From assembly GCF_007678455.1 (NCBI RefSeq), contig NZ_VEEP01000007.1:272693-336692 (forward strand): a stretch of DNA of 64,000 nucleotides. Reading direction: 5' to 3'. The notes beneath the pieces were generated by a model. It did not search any database, was not told the DNA's origin, and saw only the letters and a list, made by a program, of their open reading frames with translations. Shown here piece after piece: positions 28,617 to 37,233 of the stretch. The DNA is from Cytobacillus oceanisediminis 2691. GTDB taxonomy: Bacteria > Bacillota > Bacilli > Bacillales > Cytobacillaceae. Made by a program: the position numbers and the translations under genes. Position 1 is the first letter of the stretch, and the number at the start of each line of letters is the position of its first letter.

Positions 28617-28988
28617 ATGAAACAAACCATTAAAGTCGTCGCATTTACTTTTGGAACACTTTTAGGAATTGTAGGCGGAACCATTTACGTGCTATTTTTA
28701 ATATTTTCACCTGATGAATTCAACCAAGAGAAATGGTTTAATAAGCCTTCGGAAAGAGTCGATATGATAGATAGTATGTTCTCGGAAGTGGAGTTAAAAG
28801 GAAAGACTAAAACTGAAATTATTAAACTTCTGGGCGAGGAAGAAGAAAAGGCTTATTTTAAGGAACCAAACAATCTGGTTTATTATCTAGGTGACGAGCG
28901 TGGTCTTGTGAGTATAGATAGTGAATGGCTGCTCCTTTGGTTTGATGATAAAGACATAGTAACAGATTATGAAATTAAAACAGATTAA
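28617..28988 (+). CDS. Hypothetical membrane-anchored protein
   Basis: 123 residues. One N-terminal membrane helix (about 8-32), then a small domain with KGKTKTEIIKLLGEEEE and a run of hydrophobic strands, reminiscent of the SmpA/OmlA-like fold seen in other Bacillus hypotheticals. Function unknown. Confidence 0.6.
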   Translation: MKQTIKVVAFTFGTLLGIVGGTIYVLFLIFSPDEFNQEKWFNKPSERVDMIDSMFSEVELKGKTKTEIIKLLGEEEEKAYFKEPNNLVYYLGDERGLVSIDSEWLLLWFDDKDIVTDYEIKTD

Positions 28989-29099
28989 TAAGTAATAGTG
29001 GTATTAGGCTAATCATGTTTGAATTGTTTAAACATACGGGTGCAAACTTATAACAAGAAAACAACAAAAAAGCAGTAACAAAAATGAGGAGGTATTGCA

Positions 29100-29549
29100 G
29101 TGAGCCAACACCAAATCATCATTACTCAGTATAATCCAAAGTACGCTGAACAAACAGTTAAAATGTGGCGCGATAGTAAGGAGCAGGCAATTGGTCAGAA
29201 AGAAATTCATAGCTTTGAAAATCACGTTTATTTTTTAAATACTATATTACCTAAACAGTTTCAAATAAATTTAGCGTTAATTGACGATAAAGTAGTAGGA
29301 ATGATTGCTTTTAATGAAACGGAAATAAGCCAACTTTATATTCATACAGATTATCAAGGAATGGGTATAGGTCAATCATTACTAGATAAAGTAAAAGTAA
29401 TATCAAGTGGGAGATTAACATTATATACATTTGAAGTAAATGAAAATGCACAACGATTTTATGAAAAGAATGGATTTAAAATCATTGGTAGAGGACACGA
29501 AAATGAAGAAAATTTACCTGATATTCAATATGAATGGATTTCAAAATAA
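29100..29549 (+). CDS. GNAT family N-acetyltransferase
   Basis: 149 residues. The acetyl-CoA site is visible as LYIHTDYQGMGIGQSLLDKV, followed by the family end NENAQRFYEKNGFKIIGRG. Acetylates an unknown amine. It starts at a GTG with GAGGAGG eight bases upstream. Confidence 0.87.
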   Translation: MSQHQIIITQYNPKYAEQTVKMWRDSKEQAIGQKEIHSFENHVYFLNTILPKQFQINLALIDDKVVGMIAFNETEISQLYIHTDYQGMGIGQSLLDKVKVISSGRLTLYTFEVNENAQRFYEKNGFKIIGRGHENEENLPDIQYEWISK

Positions 29550-29925
29550 ACAAAAGTTAACGGAGGCTAAAGGTATCAGGCATAAAAAGCTATAGTAAAA
29601 GCAATGACTTGGTAAATGTCGGTTCTTTTTTGTGTTGGTCGAAACAATAGCCAGGGATTGTAAATAAATACTGAAACATAAGGGTGCAATAGCAGAATAA
29701 AGCTGTCACGTCTTCCACTATTGGAAGTTTAGCAGATCAAGGAAAAGATTCAATGTAATAAAAATCCAATTTGATTTAGCATATGAACCATGCAATTCCA
29801 AAGTTACAGGTGCTTTCCCTATCGGCTTACTACTGAAGTTATAATTACCAGTTTCTTTTAAAAAGTCCTATTAATCTACAATAAAACATAAAATATAATA
29901 AAAATTATTAGGAAGTGATGTACAT
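29550..29925. other. Intergenic region
   Basis: 376 bases with no intact gene. A short open stretch near 29760-29850 (FDLAYEPCNSKVTGAFPIG) may be a gene remnant, but it lacks a start and site. No promoter recognised. Confidence 0.3.
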
Positions 29926-30582
29926 ATGAAAAAATTTGTATTACCTCTTCTAATCTTATTGATGAGTGGCCTTTATATCTTTTTTATCCCCGAAGATCCT
30001 GCATCTCTTAAAATCACTTTTAAGCTCATTCCCATGGTATTAATACTTATTTATGCATACCTACATTGCAATACTAATCCTAAACCTGCTCAATGGATTA
30101 TAATAACTGGATTGTTTATATGTATGTTGGGAGATGGCTTAATTGCAGGTTCTTTTATCTTTGGATTAGCAGCATTTTTAACAGGGCATCTATTTTACTT
30201 ATTCGGATTCATTAGAACATGGAAGTTTTCTAAAACACGTTTCGCAATGATCATTCTTATATTTGTTTACTCTTTCTTAATTAGTAACGAACTTGTAAAA
30301 GCTTTGATGGACAATGGAAACAGTAATCTCATTATTCCTGTTATTGCATATGTTTTTGTGATTTCACTTATGGCATGGTCAGCCATTATGACAGGTAATA
30401 AATGGGCAATTGCAGGAAGTTTTTTATTTGTCCTATCCGATTCTATATTATCTTGGAATCTGTTTGTATCTGATGTTCCACAATCAAGTTTACTCATCAT
30501 GTCTACATATTACACAGCTCAGTTTTTAATTGCCCATAGCCTCGGTAGCTTATTAACCAAATCTAGAAAAGAAGGATTGTAA
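29926..30582 (+). CDS. YhhN-type lysoplasmalogenase family membrane protein
   Basis: 218 residues with about eight membrane helices. The family marks are CMLGDGLIAG, the GHLFYLFGF segment and SFLFVLSDSILSW followed by YYTAQFLIAHS. Members hydrolyse the vinyl ether bond of lysoplasmalogens; activity here is inferred from the family. The gene stands alone. Confidence 0.82.
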   Translation: MKKFVLPLLILLMSGLYIFFIPEDPASLKITFKLIPMVLILIYAYLHCNTNPKPAQWIIITGLFICMLGDGLIAGSFIFGLAAFLTGHLFYLFGFIRTWKFSKTRFAMIILIFVYSFLISNELVKALMDNGNSNLIIPVIAYVFVISLMAWSAIMTGNKWAIAGSFLFVLSDSILSWNLFVSDVPQSSLLIMSTYYTAQFLIAHSLGSLLTKSRKEGL

Positions 30583-30796
30583 AGTATTCTTTCAAAAAGT
30601 TTAATAATAGGAGCTGTAAGGTTTAGAACTTTTGTGAAAGGTTGGAGTTTGTAAGTGCACCTTTAGTATTTATTGAACTCTAACGGGTCAGGTTTGTTGA
30701 AGAAGGTATTTGTAATCGGAAATTGAATAATTAGTTACATATACAAAAAGGTAAAACTATTAGATTAGAGTTAATCAATAAAAAGGAGAAATTAAA

Positions 30797-31297
30797 TTGA
30801 GCGAATTTAAACTAATTAAGACTTACAAAAACGAGCTACAAGATTACTCCTTGGAACAGCTAAGATATAAATCTGATGAAGAGGTTTGGTCGATTGGGCA
30901 AATGTATGACCATTTAATCCTTGTTGCTCATGAGTATCTAGACAATATAGAAAAATGTTCCACTTTAAGTGATGAACAGCCCCTTGGGAAAACGGAGTTT
31001 GGTCAGCATTTATATAAGATTGGAGGGTTTCCACCAATAAAAATTAAATTACCGGATGAACTAAATACTCCACCTAATAATTCAGATGGCAAGGACGATC
31101 TTATCCGCAGAATGGATGAAGTGATTCTAAGGTTAAGTCAATGGAATTCGAAAGTGGATAAGATAAACCCAAATTATAAAGTCGAGCATGGAGGGTTAGG
31201 ATGGCTGAATGCAAGGGAATGGTATGATTTGGTTGGTATGCATTTTCGTCATCACTTGCGTCAAAAAGATGAGTTAGAACAAAGGCTTGATATGTGA
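30797..31297 (+). CDS. DinB-like protein
   Basis: 166 residues of the four-helix DinB/YfiT superfamily. WSIGQMYDHLILVAHEYL and the C-terminal HFRHHLRQKDELEQRL carry the metal-binding histidines typical of the fold, which in some members forms part of thiol-S-transferases. Starts at TTG with AAGGAG eight bases upstream. Confidence 0.75.
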   Translation: MSEFKLIKTYKNELQDYSLEQLRYKSDEEVWSIGQMYDHLILVAHEYLDNIEKCSTLSDEQPLGKTEFGQHLYKIGGFPPIKIKLPDELNTPPNNSDGKDDLIRRMDEVILRLSQWNSKVDKINPNYKVEHGGLGWLNAREWYDLVGMHFRHHLRQKDELEQRLDM

Positions 31298-31477
31298 CGG
31301 GTGAGTTGAGGATAGTTGTTTTGGCGAACCTGTTTTCTTATTCAAGTAACAGGTGCGATGATCAAGAGGGTTATCCACTTTTTTCTGGAATCCCGTATTG
31401 AGCTATAGAGGAAGTTTAGTAAAAGAGTACCTTTCATTTTCCGAGTATTTAATGTAAAGTAAAAATGAACTGGAAAA

Positions 31478-31577
31478 TTGTAGCTAGGGTACCGCTATTT
31501 AGATAGGTCAGTGACCAAGGGCTACATCTTTTACAATATGTAAAAGGCACCTATTGACATAAAAGGTCCGAGGGGAA
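31478..31577 (+). ncRNA. ykkC-class riboswitch aptamer upstream of Nudix gene
   Basis: P1 is GTAGC (31480-31484) with GCTAC (31521-31525). Between them lies the conserved CTAGGGTACCG (31484-31494), a small hairpin CTAT-TTAG-ATAG, then GTCAGTGACCAAGG. After P1 comes hairpin CTTTTACA-ATA-TGTAAAAG (31528-31546) and then GCACCTATTGACATAAAAGG, matching the ykkC 3' part (ACACC..GA..AAGCC). The order and spacing match the ykkC consensus. Nucleoside-diphosphate-sensing ykkC variants (subtype 2c) are known to control Nudix genes, so ADP/dADP is the likely ligand. Ligand class is inferred from the gene context. Confidence 0.75.
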
Positions 31578-31628
31578 AGGTTCAGCGTATTTGTTATGCG
31601 TTGAAATCTTTCTCTTCGGACCTTTTTT
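31561..31628 (+). terminator. Expression-platform terminator of the riboswitch
   Basis: AAAAGGTCCGA pairs perfectly with TCGGACCTTTT (31616-31626), with a further stem TTCAGCG/TGCGTTGAA inside and six T. Its 5' arm overlaps the 3' end of the aptamer, so ligand binding would prevent the terminator and switch the gene on. Confidence 0.85.
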
Positions 31629-31652
31629 ATTACTTTAAGGGAGATTTATTGT

Positions 31653-32093
31653 ATGAAAAGAATTGATGACTTAAAAGCCGGGGTTGCAGTTATTATTATG
31701 AATGAGGAAAAACAAGTTTTGTTACAGAAAAGGTCAGATGTAGGACTTTGGGGTATTCCTTCAGGACATATAGAAATAGGAGAAACAGTTTCTGAGGCAG
31801 CAATCAGAGAAGTAAAAGAGGAAACTAATTTGGATATAAGGATTAAAAAGCTTATTGGAGTGTACTCTGACCCTAATTCACAGGTGTTTGCCTATCCAAA
31901 TGGTAAGATAGTACATTTTATAACAACTTGTTTTCTTGCTGAAATTACTGGTGGTGAACTACGATGTAATTCTTCCGAGTCGCTAGAAATTAAGTTTTTT
32001 AAACAACAAAACCTACCGCAAGACTTATTGAAAATGCATCCTCGATGGTTAAAAGATGCGCTGGCTAATAAAGAATTGGCGTTTATTCGTTAG
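31653..32093 (+). CDS. Nudix hydrolase
   Basis: 146 residues. The Nudix box runs GHIEIGETVSEAAIREVKEE then T-N-L, fitting Gx5Ex7REUxEExGU apart from N for G near the end. It hydrolyses a nucleoside diphosphate linked to another group; the substrate is unknown. GGGAG lies nine bases before the ATG. The ykkC-class riboswitch in front suggests control by a nucleotide. Confidence 0.9.
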   Translation: MKRIDDLKAGVAVIIMNEEKQVLLQKRSDVGLWGIPSGHIEIGETVSEAAIREVKEETNLDIRIKKLIGVYSDPNSQVFAYPNGKIVHFITTCFLAEITGGELRCNSSESLEIKFFKQQNLPQDLLKMHPRWLKDALANKELAFIR

Positions 32094-32109
32094 TGATATT
32101 ATTGTTGAG

Positions 32110-32290
32110 TTAGCGGTTAGCTATAGCAGAACAGGGCTGTCGCTTGTTCAACTAGGGGGCGGCATTTCTGTAATAAAGAAAAGTTTGTGAAGAAATGAAC
32201 TTAAACTATAGGCTGCGATAGTTGAAGATCAACAGGTGCTTCGTCGGTTTTTTTCTTATTCAACTTAAAAGAAAAATCTATAAATGTGTT
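32110..32290. repeat. Intergenic repeat-like stretch
   Basis: Contains fragments of the dispersed intergenic repeat (GTTGAAGATCAACAGGTGC, T-rich run, TTCTTATTCAAC). No gene. Confidence 0.4.
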
Positions 32291-32351
32291 ATAAAGCTAC
32301 ATGCATTGATTGCAAAGGAAGATGTAGTAAAACTGATGATTTATAAAAAAT

Positions 32352-32390
32352 AAGATTAAGGTAACTCCGAAAGGGAATTACCTTAATCTT
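32352..32390 (-). terminator. Terminator of nitroreductase gene
   Basis: AAGATTAAGGTAA pairs with TTACCTTAATCTT. On the minus strand it is followed by TTATTTTTTAT. Confidence 0.88.
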
Positions 32391-32412
32391 TAGCTATCTT
32401 TTATATTAGTAT

Positions 32413-33081
32413 TTATACAAATTCTATAATTTCATCTAAATTTCTTCTGGTTTTAGGACGTTTTGGATCTTCCTTTCTATAGCCAAAAGCTACCATTACC
32501 GATGGCTTCCAGTTTTCTCCTTTTAATAAATTTTCTTCTTTTAGGATATTTTCCACTTCATCATAATTAAAGCCTTCCATTGGACAGGAATCTATTCCAA
32601 TAAGAGCAGCAGATGTCATCATGTTAGCCATAGCAATATAACTTTGTTTTGAAGACCAATCGTATAATGCTCGTTCGTTATTTATCGTTTCACGGGCTTC
32701 TTGCGTATCTTTTAGAGCATTAGATACAAACTCCATAACTTCATCTGGCATCTTTTGAACGTTTTTCATATGGTCAAAAATATATTCAGAGTCATATCTA
32801 ACATCAGTGCGACTTAGTATGATTATAAAATGACTTGCGGTATCAAGTTGACTTACTGCACCCATAGAAACTTCTTTTAGTCGTTCCCTTAATTCAGGAT
32901 TTTGCACAATTAAAAATTTCCAAGGTTCAAAACCTAATGAGCTTGGAGATAATCTTCCCGCTTCAAGTATAAAGTTAAAATTCTCTTTTGAAATTTTCTT
33001 GCTGGTATCGAAATTTTTAGTTGCATGTCTAAACTGTAAAGCATTAATTACTTGTTCTTTTACTTGAAAATCTGTATTCAT
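32413..33081 (-). CDS. Nitroreductase-family NAD(P)H oxidoreductase
   Basis: 222 residues of the FMN-dependent nitroreductase fold: ALQFRHATKNFD at the N terminus binds FMN phosphate, SPSSLGFEPWKFLIV follows, and SCPMEGFNYDEV lies in the second half. It could reduce nitro compounds or quinones. The ATG at 33081 has GGAG eight bases upstream; the ATG at 33096 overlaps that site. It lies 41 bases after an Rrf2 regulator gene on the same strand, so they probably form an operon. Confidence 0.87.
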   Translation of the reverse strand: MNTDFQVKEQVINALQFRHATKNFDTSKKISKENFNFILEAGRLSPSSLGFEPWKFLIVQNPELRERLKEVSMGAVSQLDTASHFIIILSRTDVRYDSEYIFDHMKNVQKMPDEVMEFVSNALKDTQEARETINNERALYDWSSKQSYIAMANMMTSAALIGIDSCPMEGFNYDEVENILKEENLLKGENWKPSVMVAFGYRKEDPKRPKTRRNLDEIIEFV

Positions 33082-33121
33082 GATTATTTTCTCCATTCTA
33101 TGGTTAATTCTGGTTGTTGGT

Positions 33122-33583
33122 TTATTGAACTGAATTTTGATTTACCCAATCTTGCAGTTCTTTTTCTTTATGCAACTCTGTAAATAGAGAGGAAATAGTC
33201 TCGCTTTTTAAGACTGTTATCCAAGAAGTTTCCGCTCTTTCCATTAAGTCACTTAGCACACATGCTTCTTTGTCCTTTTTATGAACCATCTCTCCTAAAA
33301 CATTATTGGAGTAGTACAATGCTTGCTGTCCCTCGATTGCTAGAAAAATATCATATATCCTTATTTCACTAGGGGTCTTTTTTAGTTTAAATCCCCCTTT
33401 TTTACCAGGAACTGAAGTAATCAGATCAGAATCTGCAAGCTTCCTTAATATTTTTTGAAAATAAGTCGGTGAAGCTCCTATTTGGTTACTTATTGCTTCG
33501 CCTGGTAGTACGGACTTAGCAGGTAACATACTAAGTAAACAAATGGCATATACACTTTGTTCGAATCCATTTTTAATTTGCAT
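33122..33583 (-). CDS. Rrf2-family transcriptional regulator
   Basis: 153 residues. A winged helix (VLPGEAISNQIGASPTYFQKILRKLADSDLI) followed by SVPGKKGGFKLKKTP, typical of Rrf2. Only two cysteines are present and not in the three-Cys cluster pattern of NsrR or IscR, so it may not bind Fe-S. The start at 33583 has AAAGGGG nine bases upstream. It probably controls itself and the nitroreductase; a palindrome lies just upstream. Confidence 0.85.
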   Translation of the reverse strand: MQIKNGFEQSVYAICLLSMLPAKSVLPGEAISNQIGASPTYFQKILRKLADSDLITSVPGKKGGFKLKKTPSEIRIYDIFLAIEGQQALYYSNNVLGEMVHKKDKEACVLSDLMERAETSWITVLKSETISSLFTELHKEKELQDWVNQNSVQ

Positions 33584-33615
33584 AATAATCACCCCTTTTC
33601 TATAAAGAATTAAAT

Positions 33616-33641
33616 AAGATTAACTGGATAATAGTTATCTT
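33616..33641. promoter_or_regulatory. Palindrome upstream of Rrf2-nitroreductase operon
   Basis: AAGATTAACT and AGTTATCTT form an imperfect inverted repeat with a perfect core GATAA-TAG-TTATC (33627-33639), 33-58 bases before the regulator start. A candidate autoregulatory site. Confidence 0.5.
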
Positions 33642-33760
33642 GTTTATCTGATTTTATAAAACGAAAATTAAAAAGTAAAGAAAAAAACACGGAAATAAAA
33701 AAAAGAATTGGCTTTTTTACAAATGATATCGTTATTGAACCTGTCTTTTATGACTCGAAA

Positions 33761-33850
33761 TTCTTATTAAATGAACGGGAGTGTTGATCCAGGAAGGATT
33801 AACCACCCTTTTTGTTGAAATCCTTATTAAGCAAACGGGGGAGCATTACA
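33761..33850. repeat. Dispersed intergenic repeat, copy at 33.8 kb
   Basis: TTCTTATTAAATGAACGGG, then TTGATCCAGGAAGGATTA, then TTGTTGAAATCCTTATTAA and CAAACGGGGG. The central block recurs at 62801 and 63815. Confidence 0.55.
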
Positions 33851-33986
33851 GAATATAGTGAAGGATTTTTTGAGGATGAGTAGAATATTTCATTTAGGAT
33901 TAGCAATCCATAAGAAATGGCCTAACCTGAAATGTCCTATAATATAGTTTAGGTAGATATCCCTCATAAACAAAGGAGAACTGAAA

Positions 33987-34562
33987 ATGAGAAAACTCGT
34001 TTTATTTCTGCACGCATCGCTTGACGGTTTTGTAGAAGGGCCGAATGGTGAAATGGACATTGGCTGGGTTTCCTACGATGCTGATTTGGAAAAACACGCG
34101 AAAGAAATTCTGAGTACTGCCGACACTGTCATTTGGGGACGTGGGACTTATCAGATGATGCACAGTTACTGGCCATCTGTGCATTCGAACCCATCAGCTT
34201 CGCAGCATGAACGGAATCATGCCGAGTGGATCGAAAAGACAGCCAAAATCGTTTTTTCCACGACGCTGGAGAAAGTCGAATGGAACAATTCCAGACTGGT
34301 GAAAGAGAATGTCGAGGAAGAGATCAAGAACCTCAAACAGCAGCCAGGCAAGGATATGGTCATCCTCGGCAGTCCTAGGTTCGCACACTACCTTATGCAG
34401 CTTGATTTAATAGATGAGTTTAAAATTACGGTTTCTCCCGTCCTGATTGGCAGCGGGTTGCCGTTATTCCATGGTCTACAGGAGAAGATCAATCTTAAAC
34501 TTATCGAAAACAAGACATTTGATTCTGGAGCCATAGGTCTCATTTACCAGAAGATAAAATGA
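33987..34562 (+). CDS. Dihydrofolate reductase / RibD C-terminal family protein
   Basis: 191 residues. KLVLFLHASLDGFVEGPNGEMDI at the N terminus and DTVIWGRGTYQMM fit the DHFR-like YyaP/YwjB group. VILGSPRFAHYLMQLDLIDEFKITVSPVLIGSGLPLF is the usual C-terminal part. NADPH-dependent reductase of unknown substrate. AAAGGAG upstream. GC content is higher than in the flanking genes. Confidence 0.87.
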   Translation: MRKLVLFLHASLDGFVEGPNGEMDIGWVSYDADLEKHAKEILSTADTVIWGRGTYQMMHSYWPSVHSNPSASQHERNHAEWIEKTAKIVFSTTLEKVEWNNSRLVKENVEEEIKNLKQQPGKDMVILGSPRFAHYLMQLDLIDEFKITVSPVLIGSGLPLFHGLQEKINLKLIENKTFDSGAIGLIYQKIK

Positions 34563-34609
34563 CCCTTTCATCCAAAGTAGATTACTCTAGCGGGAACGAT
34601 AGCTCAATA

Positions 34610-34634
34610 AACCGCCTTTTATCAAGGCGGTTTT
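34610..34634 (+). terminator. Terminator of DHFR-like gene
   Basis: AACCGCCTT-TTATC-AAGGCGGTT followed by TTC. Confidence 0.85.
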
Positions 34635-34739
34635 CTTATCGCCAAAAAACAACATTTTTATATAGATTAATCGAATTTATGGGTTCTATTTCGTTTTCAA
34701 ATTTTGGTTAAGCTACTAGTTTATCTATAAGGGATTTAC

Positions 34740-34830
34740 GGTAGAACCTTATTAAATAGAAGGATTCGATGTTCCAGAGAGGACTTCAGCCCCTTCTTGA
34801 ATTCCTTATTGGACAAACGGAAGTTATGGA
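34740..34830. repeat. Degenerate copy of the intergenic repeat
   Basis: TTCGATGTTCCAGAGAGGA and TTGAATTCCTTATTGGACAAACGGAAGTT resemble the 33.8 kb repeat. The rest of this gap is AT-rich with nothing recognised. Confidence 0.4.
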
Positions 34831-34902
34831 AGGGTGGTACTTGTTACCATGGACTATAGTTTGAAATATACTTTATGTTTTAGGCTCTTCTTGCTATACT
34901 AA

Positions 34903-34918
34903 TACTACGCCTGTAAAA
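34903..34918. promoter_or_regulatory. Degenerate BlaI operator before blaI
   Basis: TACTACGCCTGTAAAA keeps the left arm TACTAC and most of the GTAGTA right arm. It ends 14 bases before the blaI start. A homologous site is found at 41415. Confidence 0.55.
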
Positions 34919-34932
34919 GTTGGGGGTTTATC

Positions 34933-35322
34933 ATGAAGGAAATTCCACAAATATCAGAAGCAGAATATGAAGTGATGAAGGTTATATGGAAATATGAGCC
35001 GATTTCTACTCCTAAGGTAGTGGAGAAATTTTCGAATAAGAGCGATTGGAAGCCAAATACCATTCACACGATGCTGGCACGCCTAGTTAAGAAAAAGGCT
35101 TTGCATGCAACAAAAGATGGCCGAGTGTTTATATATACATCATTGGTTGAAAAACACCAATATGTTGAGCAAAAAAGTAAATCCTTCCTGCAACAGTTTT
35201 TTGGCGGTACATTAAATTCAATGATACTAAATTTTATTGAAAATGATCAATTATCAAAAGAGGAAATATCCGAATTAAAGGAAATATTGTCTATGAGGGA
35301 TAAGAAAGAAGGGGAAAAATAA
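34933..35322 (+). CDS. blaI: BlaI/MecI-family repressor
   Basis: 129 residues. Winged helix with SEAEYEVMKVIWKYEPISTPKVVEKF and NTIHTMLARLVKKKAL, then a dimerisation helix region at the C terminus. It represses beta-lactam resistance genes until cleaved after BlaR1 activation. GGGGG is nine bases before the ATG. Stop and blaR1 start share one base (TAATG). Operators of the expected sequence precede bla, the PBP genes and blaI itself. Confidence 0.93.
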   Translation: MKEIPQISEAEYEVMKVIWKYEPISTPKVVEKFSNKSDWKPNTIHTMLARLVKKKALHATKDGRVFIYTSLVEKHQYVEQKSKSFLQQFFGGTLNSMILNFIENDQLSKEEISELKEILSMRDKKEGEK

Positions 35323-37118
35323 TGGATACCATGCTACTGCGGCTTTTAGTAAGTGCAATCGTGGTATCACTCCTTATTTTCATCATTCTATTAATCAAAA
35401 AGCTATTAAACAATCATATGACTGTGAAAGCACATTATCATATCTGGTTTTTTCTATGCATTCCAATCTTTACTGCATTTTTACCTTGGAATTATTTTCG
35501 TTTTGGTGAAGAAATCCGTTATTTAAAAAGCTTTCTTTTTTTTCATAGAGAAGCGCCATTGAGCAGTGAAAGGATTAATGGAGTGGGTGCCTCTCCGGCG
35601 CCAAACAGCGATATAATACATGATTTCACGGTATCGGTAAACAAGGAAGCGCCCGAATTTGTCTACCAGACAATTTTTACAGTCTGGGTGATTGGAGTGG
35701 TTCTTTCTATTGGGGCTGCTGTATATTCAAACTATCAAATCAATCAAATCAAAAAGTCGGCTGTGGCTGTTCATAACCAAAAGCTAAATAAACTATTAGA
35801 AGAATGTAAAGAGATAGTTGGGGTGAAAAGAAACATAAAGTTGCGGGAGACCGCTCTTATTTCCTCACCGATCACGTTCGGGATTTTTCAAGCCTTTATT
35901 TTTTTACCAAGCAAAACGACAGAAACTTTTTCGTTAAATGAATTAAAACACGTGTTTTTGCACGAACTGTACCATCAAAAAAGCAAAGATCTATTCGTGA
36001 ATTATGTCATGTGGTTATTCCATATTATATATTGGTTTAACCCAGTAATCTGGTATGCTTTAAAAAGGATTCGAATGGATCGGGAATTGGCCTGTGATGC
36101 ATCCGTTTTAAACCTCTTGGATGAGAGCGGATATATTGAATATGGGTATACCATCATTCGCTTTGCAGATAAAAAACATGATCGGCCCCTTGATCAGTTT
36201 GCTCCAGGGATAGGCGGAACAAAAAAAGAAATCAAACAAAGAATCCAGTGCATTGCAAGCTACTCTGGAGATTCTCTATTATTGAAATGGAAAAGTATGG
36301 CCATCTGTGCTGTTTTAGGAATGGTTGTGCTATTTCTTGCTCCCATCACCACCGTGATTGCCAGCAAGGATGATGTGTATCATTTTACCGGTAAGAATGT
36401 AGTCAATGAAGATCTAAGCTCTTATTTTAAGGGTTATAAGGGCAGCTTTGTTTTATACAATCCCTCTAAAAACCAATATCTAATATATAATAGGGAGTTA
36501 AGTGAACAAAGGATTTCTCCTAATAGTACCTATAAAATATATTCTGCCTTATTTGCAATGGAATCCAATGTGATCTCTCAAAATAACAATTCAAAGGTTT
36601 GGGATGGAAAAATTAATCCCTTCCCGGAATGGAATCAAAATCAAAACTTAGCGACTGCCTTAAGTCATTCCGTAAATTGGTATTTCCAGAAAACCGATCG
36701 AGAGGTAGGGAGAAAGCAGCTGCAAAATTATTTTCAAAAGATAAAATACGGGAATGAGGATCTTTCAGGGGATTTGGATAGTTACTGGATGGAATCTTCC
36801 CTGAAAATATCACCCATCGAACAAGCACAATTATTATATCAATTTGATGAAAATCAATGGGGTTTTAATGTAGAAAATATCAATGCAGTAAAAAAGGCTA
36901 TTTTAATAGATGGGCAAAAGAATGGGAAGTTGTATGGCAAGACGGGAACCGGCAAGATTAATGGAAAAGATGTAAATGGCTGGTTTATTGGTTTTGTCGA
37001 AAAAGGTGATGAGCGTTATTATTTTGCCGTCAATATTCAAAATAAGAATGGGCAGGCTCAAGGAAGTAAGGCAGCGGAGATTGCCAGACAGATCCTGCAT
37101 GATGAAAAGATCTATTAA
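35322..37118 (+). CDS. blaR1: BlaR1/MecR1-family sensor-transducer
   Basis: 598 residues. N-terminal membrane helices and an M56 metalloprotease domain with H214-E-L-Y-H218, then a further helix (about 325-345) and an extracellular penicillin-binding sensor of the class D-like type: S402-T-Y-K, the SVN triad near 445, and K540-T-G. A beta-lactam acylates Ser402, which activates the cytoplasmic protease and leads to loss of BlaI. It is cotranscribed with blaI and followed by a terminator. Confidence 0.95.
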   Translation: MDTMLLRLLVSAIVVSLLIFIILLIKKLLNNHMTVKAHYHIWFFLCIPIFTAFLPWNYFRFGEEIRYLKSFLFFHREAPLSSERINGVGASPAPNSDIIHDFTVSVNKEAPEFVYQTIFTVWVIGVVLSIGAAVYSNYQINQIKKSAVAVHNQKLNKLLEECKEIVGVKRNIKLRETALISSPITFGIFQAFIFLPSKTTETFSLNELKHVFLHELYHQKSKDLFVNYVMWLFHIIYWFNPVIWYALKRIRMDRELACDASVLNLLDESGYIEYGYTIIRFADKKHDRPLDQFAPGIGGTKKEIKQRIQCIASYSGDSLLLKWKSMAICAVLGMVVLFLAPITTVIASKDDVYHFTGKNVVNEDLSSYFKGYKGSFVLYNPSKNQYLIYNRELSEQRISPNSTYKIYSALFAMESNVISQNNNSKVWDGKINPFPEWNQNQNLATALSHSVNWYFQKTDREVGRKQLQNYFQKIKYGNEDLSGDLDSYWMESSLKISPIEQAQLLYQFDENQWGFNVENINAVKKAILIDGQKNGKLYGKTGTGKINGKDVNGWFIGFVEKGDERYYFAVNIQNKNGQAQGSKAAEIARQILHDEKIY

Positions 37119-37125
37119 TCATTAA

Positions 37126-37155
37126 CCCCAGAAAGGATTACATTCCTTTCTGGGG
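37126..37155 (+). terminator. Terminator of blaI-blaR1
   Basis: CCCCAGAAAGGA pairs with TCCTTTCTGGGG, followed by ATTTATT. A diverged copy is at 42052. Confidence 0.8.
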
Positions 37156-37171
37156 ATTTATTGATACTAAA

Positions 37172-37187
37172 TACCACATTTGTAGTA
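37172..37187. promoter_or_regulatory. BlaI operator before PBP pseudogene
   Basis: TACCACATTTGTAGTA, an almost perfect 16-bp palindrome of the TACTAC-N4-GTAGTA type. Confidence 0.75.
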
Positions 37188-37233
37188 TTTAAAGTTGTTT
37201 ACAAACTTTCCAGTTAGAAAGGGCTAGTTTGTT

